From positions 57,995-121,994 of the forward strand of contig NZ_JANQOI010000090.1 of assembly GCF_028289705.1 (NCBI RefSeq): a stretch of DNA of 64,000 bases, in the 5' to 3' direction. Numbering within the stretch: position 1 is the stretch's first letter; each line of letters begins with the position of its first letter. The notes under the pieces are model-generated. The model did no database searches and was not told where the DNA came from. It saw only the letters and a list, made by a program, of their open reading frames with translations. The position numbers and the translations under genes are program-made. The stretch is from Pelagibius sp. Lineage in GTDB: Bacteria > Pseudomonadota > Alphaproteobacteria > Kiloniellales > Kiloniellaceae. This document shows, piece by piece, positions 51,741-59,579 of this stretch.

Positions 51741-53486
51741 ATGGGTAAATCATTGAGCAATAAGAATAACAACCCGCTCGGCCAAGCGCTCAAACAGGTG
51801 CGCGCCACCTTCCTTTCCGTGGGCTTCTTCAGCTTTTTCATCAACCTGCTGATGCTCACCGGCCCGCTTTACATGCTGCAGATCTACGACCGGGTGCTGA
51901 GCTCCGGGAGCCAGCACACCCTGATCATGCTCACCGTCGTCGCGGTGGGCATGATCCTCACCAGCGCTCTCCTGGAGCTGGTGCGCTCGCGGGTGCTGGT
52001 GCGCATCGGATCGCGGCTCGATTCCTCCCTCAGCAACCAGCTCTTCGCCGGGCTGCTGCGCCAGCGGCTGCGCCAGAGCGAGAGCGGCCAGGCCCAGCCG
52101 CTGCGCGACCTGGAGACCCTGCGCAGCTTCCTCACCGGCAACGGCCTGATCTCCTTCTTCGATGCGCCCTGGACCCCCCTCTTTCTGGCCATCGTCTTTC
52201 TGTTTCATCCCCTGCTCGGACTCGTTGCCCTCTCCGGCGCGGTGATCCTCTTTGCCCTGGCCGTCATCAGCGAGTTCGCGACACGCCGGCCTCTGCAGGA
52301 TGCCTCTCAGGACAGCGCCGCCGCCCACGGCTTCACCGAGAACACGCTGCGCAATGCCGAGGTCATCGAGGCCATGGGCATGCTGCCGGCCCTGCAGGCG
52401 CGCTGGCGCAGCCGCCATCAGGGCGCGCTTGCCGCCCAGGCCAAAGCAAGCGACCGCGGCGGCCTCCTGACCGCCTCGGCCAAGTTCATCCGCCCGGTGC
52501 TCCAGGTGGCGATCCTGGGGACCGGCGCCTATCTGGCCCTGCAGCAGATCATCACTCCCGGGGTGATGATCGCCGCCTCCATCATCATGGGCCGCGCCTT
52601 GGCCCCGGTGGAGGGCGCCATCGGCCATTGGCGCAGCTTCGTCCTCGCCCGTGGCGCCCGCGTCCGCCTGAAGGACTTCCTGGCCAAGCAGCCCCTGCCC
52701 GGCAGCGCCCTGCCGCTGCCCCGGCCGAAGGGCGCCGTCTCCGTGGAACGTCTGGTGGCCGCACCGCCCGGTCTCGACAAGCCGGTGCTGAAGGGCATCT
52801 CCTTCGCCCTCGATGCCGGCGAGAGCCTGGGGATCATCGGACCAAGCGCGGCAGGCAAGTCCACCCTCGCCCGCCTCTTGATCGGGATCTGGGCACCGGC
52901 GGCCGGCCACGTGCGGCTCGACGGCGCCGACATCGCGGAGTGGAACCATGAGCAGCTCGGCCCCTTCCTCGGCTACCTGCCGCAGGACGTCGAGCTCTTC
53001 GACGGAACCATCGCCGACAACATCGCCCGCTTCGGCAACGCCAATCCGGAGAAGGTCGTCCGCGCCGCCGAACGGGCCAACGTCCATGAGATGATCCTGC
53101 GTCTGCCGCACGGCTATGACACGGTGATCGGCCAGGGCGGTGCCGCCCTCTCCGGCGGGCAGCGCCAGCGCGTCGGCCTCGCCCGCGCGCTCTATGACGA
53201 CCCCGCTTTCATCGTTCTGGACGAACCCAACTCCAACCTCGATGGCGAGGGCGAGGACGCCCTGCGCCGCGCCGTCGCGGACCTCAAGGCCAGCGGCACC
53301 ACCGTGGTGGTGATCGCCCACCGACCCTCGGTGCTCGCCGGCATGGACAAGCTGCTGGTGCTACGCAACGGCCTCATCGAACAGTTCGGCCCACGAGAGG
53401 AGGTTATGCCCAAGGTCACCAAAGCGGTGCCAGTGGCCGCGACCGACGGCCGACGGCCCGTCGAACCAAAGGCGGTGCAATCATGA
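51741..53486 (+). CDS. Type I secretion ABC transporter, permease/ATPase (PrtD/HlyB family)
   Basis: The ATG at 51741 gives 581 residues. An in-frame GTG at 51678 lies inside the hairpin and is less likely. The N-terminal half has about six membrane helices starting FLSVGFFSFFINLLMLTGPLYMLQIYDRVL, a classic T1SS opening. The C-terminal ATPase has [46 protein letters not shown] and VIAHRPSVL. It exports the upstream RTX protein. Confidence 0.92.
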   Translation: MGKSLSNKNNNPLGQALKQVRATFLSVGFFSFFINLLMLTGPLYMLQIYDRVLSSGSQHTLIMLTVVAVGMILTSALLELVRSRVLVRIGSRLDSSLSNQLFAGLLRQRLRQSESGQAQPLRDLETLRSFLTGNGLISFFDAPWTPLFLAIVFLFHPLLGLVALSGAVILFALAVISEFATRRPLQDASQDSAAAHGFTENTLRNAEVIEAMGMLPALQARWRSRHQGALAAQAKASDRGGLLTASAKFIRPVLQVAILGTGAYLALQQIITPGVMIAASIIMGRALAPVEGAIGHWRSFVLARGARVRLKDFLAKQPLPGSALPLPRPKGAVSVERLVAAPPGLDKPVLKGISFALDAGESLGIIGPSAAGKSTLARLLIGIWAPAAGHVRLDGADIAEWNHEQLGPFLGYLPQDVELFDGTIADNIARFGNANPEKVVRAAERANVHEMILRLPHGYDTVIGQGGAALSGGQRQRVGLARALYDDPAFIVLDEPNSNLDGEGEDALRRAVADLKASGTTVVVIAHRPSVLAGMDKLLVLRNGLIEQFGPREEVMPKVTKAVPVAATDGRRPVEPKAVQS

Positions 53487-54814
53487 GCAAAGCCATGCGC
53501 AAGAAAGGCGAGAGCGCCAATGCGGCGCCCACCAACTCCCGCCCCATCATCTTCGCCGGGCTGACGGTTGTCGCCCTCACCTTCGCCGGTTTCTTCGGCT
53601 GGGCTGCCTATGCCGAGCTCTCCTCGGCGGTCATTGCCTCCGGCACCGTCACCGTGGACAGCAACCGCAAGGCCATCCAGCACATCGAGGGCGGCATCGT
53701 GAAGGAGATCCTGGTGCGCAACGGCGATGCCGTGCGCCGGGACCAGCTTCTGGTGCGCCTCGACGAAACCCGGGCGCAGGCCTCCCTCGCCATCCTCCAG
53801 GGGAGGCTCGACGAGGCGCTGGCCAACGAGGCACGGCTGATCGCCGAACGCGGCGATGCGGAGTCCATTGCCTTTCCTGAAGGGCTCCTCGCTCGGGTCA
53901 GCGACCCCCAGGTCGGTGACAGCCTCAAGGGCCAACAGAGTCTGTTCGACGCCCGCCGCGAAACCCTGAAGGGCGAGATCGAGATCTATCGCGAGCGCAT
54001 CGCCCAGGTGGGCGAGCAGATCAGCGGACTGCGTGCCCAACAGAAATCCAAGGCCCGCCAGATCGAGTTGATCGGCGAGGAACTGGAGGGTCTGCGCAAG
54101 CTGCTGGCCAAGGGCTTTGCCGAGAAGACCAAGGTTCTGGCCCTGGAGCGCGAAGCGGCGCGCCTGGGCGGGGAGCGCGGCGAACATATCGCGGAGATCG
54201 CCGCCGCCAAGACCTCCATCAGTCAGGCTGAATTGGAAATACTCCAACTTCGCAAGGGCTTCCGGGAAAGTGTTGAGATCGAACTGCGGCAGGTCCGCGC
54301 AGAGATCTTCGACCTCCGCGAACGGGTCACCACCTCACGCTTCGTGCTGGACCATCTGGAGGTCCGCGCACCGGAGGACGGCGTCGTCGTCGGCCTCGAG
54401 GTCTATGCCCCCGGCCAGGTGGTGCAGCCCGGCGCCACCATCCTGGAGTTGGTGCCGGTGAACGACGAGTTGATCGTCGAGGCCCGCGTCCTGCCTTTCG
54501 ACATCGACTCCCTCGCTCTTGGCCTCGAAGCCGATGTGATCTTCACGGCCTTTCAGCAGCGCACCACGCCGAAGCTCAAGGGCCAGGTGGCCTACTTCTC
54601 GGCCGATCGTTTCGAGGATCAGCGCAGCGGCGAGGCTTACTACCTCGCCCGCATCTCAATTCCCGAGGCGGAAGTGGCCCGCCTGGGGGAAGAGCAGGTG
54701 CTGCGCCCCGGCATGCCCGCCGACGTGATGATCAAGACCGGGGAGCGCACGGCGCTGGACTACCTGATCCAGCCGATCAAGGACAGCGTGACCCGCGCCT
54801 GGCGGGAGAACTGA
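53483..54814 (+). CDS. Type I secretion periplasmic adaptor (HlyD/PrtE family)
   Basis: The start overlaps the ATPase stop (ATGA). The 443-residue protein has one transmembrane helix (PIIFAGLTVVALTFAGFFGWAAYA), a lipoyl-like half (VIASGTVTVDSNRKAIQHIEGGIVKEILVRNGDAV), a long coiled-coil hairpin (about residues 100-260) and the second half with DGVVVGLEVYAPGQVVQPG. It bridges the ATPase to an outer-membrane TolC, which is not encoded in this window. Confidence 0.93.
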   Translation: MSKAMRKKGESANAAPTNSRPIIFAGLTVVALTFAGFFGWAAYAELSSAVIASGTVTVDSNRKAIQHIEGGIVKEILVRNGDAVRRDQLLVRLDETRAQASLAILQGRLDEALANEARLIAERGDAESIAFPEGLLARVSDPQVGDSLKGQQSLFDARRETLKGEIEIYRERIAQVGEQISGLRAQQKSKARQIELIGEELEGLRKLLAKGFAEKTKVLALEREAARLGGERGEHIAEIAAAKTSISQAELEILQLRKGFRESVEIELRQVRAEIFDLRERVTTSRFVLDHLEVRAPEDGVVVGLEVYAPGQVVQPGATILELVPVNDELIVEARVLPFDIDSLALGLEADVIFTAFQQRTTPKLKGQVAYFSADRFEDQRSGEAYYLARISIPEAEVARLGEEQVLRPGMPADVMIKTGERTALDYLIQPIKDSVTRAWREN

Positions 54815-54818
54815 CGCG

Positions 54819-55703
54819 TCAGGAACCGCCGGCGTTGGCAATGCCGTTCAGGTTCCAGTCGTAGGCCGTCCCCTCGATGGTCCCAATCTCGTCAAGCTGC
54901 GCGGCCAGCGCCGGCTCGGCATAGCGCTTCAGATGGGCGAGCACCGAGCGGGTGCTGCCGCCGAAGTCCTCGTGGAACCAGTCGTAAATCTTGGAGACCG
55001 TGACCTTGCCGTTCGCGATGCTGACGCCCCTGGGATCGTTGATGTAGGCGCGGGCCGCCGCGTCGAGCTGGGCTTCCAGGCCGCTACCGGTGAAGGCCGC
55101 CTCGGCCAGGTTGGGACAGCCGATGGAGGCGCAGTTCACCGCATAGTGGATGCGCGGATCGTCCCAGATCGGCCGCAAGATCCGATGCTCGATGTCGTTG
55201 AGCGTCAGTGCCTCACCCTCCACGGTCACCAGTTCCTTGTCCCAGGGGCCGTCGGCGAAGAGGCCGGGGGAGATGTCCACGTCGCGGATGGAGTCCACCG
55301 GGAAGTTGTCGGCAATCACCTTCACGGTCACCGCGTTGTAGAGGTTGACCCAGTAGGCGAACTGTTCGCTGCGGGCATAGTCGCTGATCGGGACCGCGGC
55401 CATCTCGGCGACGATGCGGTCGAGGGCCGCGCGTTCGCCAGCCGCCAGGGCCCCGTAGTCCAGGCGGTGAACGCCCGTCCCGTCGACCGTGATATGACGC
55501 TTCAGGAAGGCATCCCAGGCAGAGAAGTCGAGCACCGCGGTACTGGCGGGGTCGTGGCGCTCCCAGCGCGGCCAGAGGTCGGCGGAGGGGGCGAAGAGCC
55601 GCTCTGCCGTGGTGAAGGCGGCAAGCGGCACCACCAGGAGGACGGACAGCAGAACCCGGCCGAGAAAGCGTCGGCCGGAGGCGAAGGCCGCAAAGATGGG
55701 CAT
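54819..55703 (-). CDS. Exported DUF547 protein
   Basis: The 294-residue protein starts with an N-terminal hydrophobic signal or anchor (GRVLLSVLLVVPLAAFTTA). The DUF547 core follows: YARSEQFAYWVNLYNAVTVKVIADNFP, the LNDIEHRILRPIWDDPRIHYAVNCASIGCPNL block with the conserved Cys and His, and AYINDPRGVSI. A cysteine-protease-like fold has been suggested for the family, but activity is unproven. It converges on the adaptor gene with four bp between. Confidence 0.85.
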   Translation of the reverse strand: MPIFAAFASGRRFLGRVLLSVLLVVPLAAFTTAERLFAPSADLWPRWERHDPASTAVLDFSAWDAFLKRHITVDGTGVHRLDYGALAAGERAALDRIVAEMAAVPISDYARSEQFAYWVNLYNAVTVKVIADNFPVDSIRDVDISPGLFADGPWDKELVTVEGEALTLNDIEHRILRPIWDDPRIHYAVNCASIGCPNLAEAAFTGSGLEAQLDAAARAYINDPRGVSIANGKVTVSKIYDWFHEDFGGSTRSVLAHLKRYAEPALAAQLDEIGTIEGTAYDWNLNGIANAGGS

Positions 55704-55861
55704 CGTTAACTCCGAAAGCGGTGGTCGATCCTGCCTGAAGAACTTTGTCCGCGGGACCCGAAAGTGAACTCAAAGGATTGCGAGCGGCCCGTGAAAGGAT
55801 GCGTCCGTGGCGGTTTCGCAGCCGGCTGGCGGCGAATCGGGGCCATGGTAAGCTCGCCCGC

Positions 55862-57433
55862 ATGAGCTTCATCGAAGGAGTGGCACGCGAAGCCCTGGTC
55901 GGCGCGCATCGGGACCTGGGGAAGGCCCGGCGCGGCTATCTGCTGGTGGCCGGCGTTCTGGCCCTGGTCCATCTCCTGACAGTCCATCCCTACATCAGCA
56001 TTTCCACCGAGGCCGGCAGGCTGGAGGCCTCCATCGCGACCAAGAGCAAGGCCCTGGCCGGCCTCGAACCGGAGCTGGAACGGCTGCAGACGGCACAGAG
56101 GCAAACCTGGGAGCGCCTGGATCAGGCGCTGCGCCGCGCCACCGACGACATGATCGCCGACTTTGCCGATCTCGGCCGCAATGTCGCGGCGGCGCGCGAC
56201 GGACGGGTCAGCCCCGATGGCGTGGTCAGATCAGCCGCGCCGCGTCCCAACGTCGGCCAGACCCTGGCACCGCCCCTTCAGGAGGGAACACAGGTCCTGC
56301 CGCCGCAGGGCCAGGCACCGGACCCCTTTCAGCAAATGCCTCTGTCCGATCAGTTCGAGCAGATGGCAATCCCCGAGCAGTTCGCGATGCCCCAGCAACA
56401 AATGCAGCAACAGATGCAAGCGCAGGGACTGCCCCCGCCCCTTAACGAAGACGACGTTGGGACCACCTACATCGACCCGGATCTCGCGGAGATCCTCCTC
56501 GCTCTGCAGAACCCAAGCCGCGACTCCCACGAGCGGATTTCCACCTATGCCCGGCGGACCATCGTCGAGCCCGCCTACGACCGCGCCCAGCAGAACTGGG
56601 ACAGGACCATTCGCCCGGCCTACATCGAAGCCCTCGGCAGTGCGGCCGTGGCGGCACGCCAGGCCGCGGCATCCCTGCCGGACAGCAGCGAGGCCCTGAT
56701 GGCCGCCGCAACCGCCCTGAAGCAGGAAGAGGCCGCCGTCTCGGCCATCGTCATCTCGCCCGACCAGGGCATCGACGAGTCCTTCGAGTCCGACTGGTGG
56801 GCCACGGTCGGCGGCAAGCTGGCCTTCGCCTCCGCCGTGGTCAGCGCGGTCGGCGCGCAACTGCAAGGCAGTTCCCTGCTGGGCCAGCCCTTTGCCGCCG
56901 TCGAGGAGGCGCTGGCCCAGCAGGAGGCCGTGCGCAGCGCCCTGCTCGAGCAGCGCGACGCTCTGGAAGCGCAGTTCGCCGACCAGCGCAAGCAACTCGC
57001 CGCCCTCGCCGGGACCTCCGCGTTCGTGCCGGTCGATCTGCGCAGTTTCATCGGCCTCTTTCCCCTGGTTCTCGGGCTGGCCCTGGGCTTGACCCTGCTT
57101 CGGATCGGCCAGGCCAGACGCGAGGCGGCCCTGGCGCTGCGCGACCTTACGCTGGCGGCCCCCGAGGGCGGGCGGGAGACGCGGATCTGGCTCACACGGC
57201 GCGCCCTGGACGGACAGGCCGAGGGGCTGGCGCCCAGCCTGACCTCCGCCGCCATGGCCGCCGTCGCCCTTGCCTGGATCGTCTGGTCGGCGGTTTCCTT
57301 GCAGGACAGTCCGCTGGATCCCCCGCTTCCGGCGGTCTGGTCCGCCACCATCGGCATCGCCATGGTGGTCGGCGCCTGCGCCTGGGATGTGGCCGCCATC
57401 CGCCGGCTGGTGGCCACGCTAGAGGAGAAGTAG
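55862..57433 (+). CDS. Membrane protein of unknown function with coiled-coil and Gln/Met-rich segment
   Basis: The ATG at 55862 gives 523 residues. One N-terminal helix (YLLVAGVLALVHLL) is followed by a coiled-coil (EAGRLEASIATKSKALAGLEPELERLQTAQ). A low-complexity part carries QMPLSDQFEQMAIPEQF and repeated QQQM. A second helical region follows, and the C-terminal third has three hydrophobic segments (SFIGLFPLVLGLALGLTLL, MAAVALAWIVWSAV, ATIGIAMVVGACAW). No family recognised. An upstream in-frame start at 55745 runs through Arg-rich sequence and is rejected. Confidence 0.7.
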   Translation: MSFIEGVAREALVGAHRDLGKARRGYLLVAGVLALVHLLTVHPYISISTEAGRLEASIATKSKALAGLEPELERLQTAQRQTWERLDQALRRATDDMIADFADLGRNVAAARDGRVSPDGVVRSAAPRPNVGQTLAPPLQEGTQVLPPQGQAPDPFQQMPLSDQFEQMAIPEQFAMPQQQMQQQMQAQGLPPPLNEDDVGTTYIDPDLAEILLALQNPSRDSHERISTYARRTIVEPAYDRAQQNWDRTIRPAYIEALGSAAVAARQAAASLPDSSEALMAAATALKQEEAAVSAIVISPDQGIDESFESDWWATVGGKLAFASAVVSAVGAQLQGSSLLGQPFAAVEEALAQQEAVRSALLEQRDALEAQFADQRKQLAALAGTSAFVPVDLRSFIGLFPLVLGLALGLTLLRIGQARREAALALRDLTLAAPEGGRETRIWLTRRALDGQAEGLAPSLTSAAMAAVALAWIVWSAVSLQDSPLDPPLPAVWSATIGIAMVVGACAWDVAAIRRLVATLEEK

Positions 57434-57496
57434 CCGGCAGCCGGTGGCTTTCTTGGCAGGCCATAGCGCTCTAGAATGCCCGGACACAGACATCAC

Positions 57497-57501
57497 GGAG
57501 G
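57497..57501 (+). promoter_or_regulatory. Ribosome-binding site fixing a TTG start
   Basis: GGAGG lies seven bases before TTG 57509. It selects that start over the upstream in-frame ATG at 57476, which has no such site. Confidence 0.7.
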
Positions 57502-57508
57502 ACGGGCC

Positions 57509-58612
57509 TTGTCAGGCGGACAGATTGCGATTCCCTGCACGCTGATGCGCGGCGGCACTTCGAAGGGCCCCTACTTCCGGGCGGCCGACCTGCCCTCCGA
57601 CCCGGCGCTGCGCGATGAGGTGCTGCTGGCGGCCATGGGCTCGCCCGACGCGCGCCAGATCGACGGGCTGGGCGGCGCCACCACCCTCACCAGCAAGGTC
57701 GCCATCGTCGGCCCCTCCCAGCGGCCGGGGATCGATGTCGACTACCTCTTCGCCCAGGTGGAGATCGAGTCCTCGCGGGTCGACACCAACCCGCCTTGCG
57801 GCAACATCATGGCCGGGGTCGGCCCCTTCGCCCTGGAAAGCGGCATGGTGGCGCCCCAGGGCGATGAAAGCCGGGTCGTCATCTATCACGTCAACATCGA
57901 TGCCAAGATCGAGGCCATCGTGCAGACCCCCGGCGGCCAGGTGCGCTACGACGGCGACACAGCGATCTCCGGCGTGCCCGGCACTGCCGCGCCCATCCGC
58001 CTGAACTTTATGGAGGTGGCGGGCTCTACCTGCGGCAGCCTTCTGCCCACCGGCAATCCCGTCGACGTGATCGAGGGCGTGCCGGTCACCTGCATTGATG
58101 CCGCCATGCCGGTGATGATTCTGGCCGCGGCCTCCGTCGGCAAGACAGGCTACGAAACCACGAAAGAACTGGATGCGGACAGGGCCCTGTTCGAACGCAT
58201 CGAGGGCATCCGGCGCATCGCCGGCGACAAGATGGGCCTCGGCGATGTCTCCGACAACGTGACGCCAAAGGTGATCCTCGCCGCCAAGCCGCGCGACGGC
58301 GGCACCATCAGCTCGCGCTATCTCGTGCCCCATAAGACCCACGCGGCCCATGCGCTGACCGGGGGTATCTGCCTAGCCGCCTGCACCGTGCTGGAAGACG
58401 GCGCCATCGCCGAGCTGGTGGACCTGCCGGAGGAGCGCCCCTACCCCATCCGCATCGAGCACCCCTCCGGCTCTCTGGAGGTCATGCTGGATGCCGATCC
58501 GGGCCGCGGCGGCATCACCCTGCGCAGCGCCGGATCGCTGCGGACCGCCCGCAAGCTGATGCGCGGCGAGGTCTATGTGCCCGCGGGCATCTGGCCGCAA
58601 GCGGCGGAGTAG
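57509..58612 (+). CDS. 4-oxalomesaconate tautomerase-like / PrpF-family isomerase
   Basis: The TTG start gives MSGGQIAIPCTLMRGGTSKGPYF, the N-terminal block with catalytic Cys of the PrpF/GalD family. Also visible are RQIDGLGGATTLTSKVAIVG, DTNPPCGNIMAGVGPFALE with the second catalytic Cys, and PTGNPVDVIEGVPVTCIDAAMPVMILAA. At 367 residues it fits 4-oxalomesaconate tautomerase (gallate/syringate route) or 2-methylaconitate isomerase. Its neighbours, a tricarboxylate-type transporter, favour an aconitate- or oxalomesaconate-like substrate. Confidence 0.87.
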   Translation: MSGGQIAIPCTLMRGGTSKGPYFRAADLPSDPALRDEVLLAAMGSPDARQIDGLGGATTLTSKVAIVGPSQRPGIDVDYLFAQVEIESSRVDTNPPCGNIMAGVGPFALESGMVAPQGDESRVVIYHVNIDAKIEAIVQTPGGQVRYDGDTAISGVPGTAAPIRLNFMEVAGSTCGSLLPTGNPVDVIEGVPVTCIDAAMPVMILAAASVGKTGYETTKELDADRALFERIEGIRRIAGDKMGLGDVSDNVTPKVILAAKPRDGGTISSRYLVPHKTHAAHALTGGICLAACTVLEDGAIAELVDLPEERPYPIRIEHPSGSLEVMLDADPGRGGITLRSAGSLRTARKLMRGEVYVPAGIWPQAAE

Positions 58613-58619
58613 CAGATCC

Positions 58620-59570
58620 TTAGGGCTGCAGCACGCGCACCGGCGTGCCCTTCATGAAGGCGGCGATGCCCTCGGCCATGCCACGGTAGAAGACGGCATA
58701 GGTCTCCCGCGTGACATAGCCAATGTGCGGCGTGGCCAGGAGGTTTTCGAGGCCACGCAGGTCGTCGTCGCGCGGCAGTGGCTCCTGGTCGAAGACGTCG
58801 ATGGCCGCGCCGGCGATCCGCCCCTCACGCAACGCGGCGATGAGGGCATCGCGGTCGACGATGGGCCCACGAGAGGTATTCACCAGATAGGCGTCGGCCT
58901 TCATCCATGAAAAGGCCTTGGCATCCACCAGCCCGCGGGTGCGGTCACTGAGGCGCTGGTGGATGGTGACGAAGTCCGAGCGGCGAAAGAGATCTTCCTT
59001 GCTCACTGCCTCGACGCCAACCTCAGCTGCGCGTTCGGCGGTCAGGTTGGTGCTCCAGGCGATGACCTCCATGCCGAAGGCCTGGCCGAAACCAGCGACC
59101 TGGCCGCCGAGGCGGCCCAGCCCGACGACCCCCAGGGTCGCGCCGCGCAGATCGCGGCCCAGGCCCTGCTGCCAAGCGCCCTGGCGCAGCGCCTCGTGCT
59201 CGCTGACGATGCGCCGGGCCAGCGCCAGGATGAGTCCCCAGGTCAGCTCCGCCGTCGCATGGCCCGGCGAGGCCGTGCCGCAGACGGTGATGCCGAGGTC
59301 CCGGGCGGCGGCCACGTCGATGGCGGCGTTGCGCATGCCGCTGGTGATGAGCAGCTTCAGGTTCGGCAATCGCTCCAGGAGCGCACGTGGAAAAGGGGTG
59401 CGTTCGCGCATGGCACCGATCACGGCGAAGGGCTCCAGCCGCGCCACCAGGGCATCCTGGTCGCCCAGCGTGTCGCGAAAGACCGTGACCTCGGCTTCCG
59501 GCGGCAGGATCGACCAGTCGGCGCAGCTCAGCGCCACGCCCTGGTAATCATCGAGCAGGGCAACTCTCAT
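58620..59570 (-). CDS. D-isomer-specific 2-hydroxyacid dehydrogenase
   Basis: The 316-residue enzyme has the NAD-binding GVVGLGRLGGQVAGF motif, NTSRGPIVDRDALIAALREG containing the catalytic-region Arg, the Glu in DVFDQEPLPRDD, and the His in LLATPHIGYVTRET. It interconverts a 2-keto acid and D-2-hydroxyacid. It is nine bases upstream of, and convergent with, no close partner; on its own strand it follows the TctA-TctB gene by nine bases, so it likely belongs to the tricarboxylate-type operon. Confidence 0.88.
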   Translation of the reverse strand: MRVALLDDYQGVALSCADWSILPPEAEVTVFRDTLGDQDALVARLEPFAVIGAMRERTPFPRALLERLPNLKLLITSGMRNAAIDVAAARDLGITVCGTASPGHATAELTWGLILALARRIVSEHEALRQGAWQQGLGRDLRGATLGVVGLGRLGGQVAGFGQAFGMEVIAWSTNLTAERAAEVGVEAVSKEDLFRRSDFVTIHQRLSDRTRGLVDAKAFSWMKADAYLVNTSRGPIVDRDALIAALREGRIAGAAIDVFDQEPLPRDDDLRGLENLLATPHIGYVTRETYAVFYRGMAEGIAAFMKGTPVRVLQP

Positions 59571-59579
59571 TCCCTCACG

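Noticed and set aside
49415..51859. 814-codon minus-strand frame opposite the RTX gene
   Set aside because: Val/Ala-rich shadow of RTX repeat DNA, without motifs or a start site.
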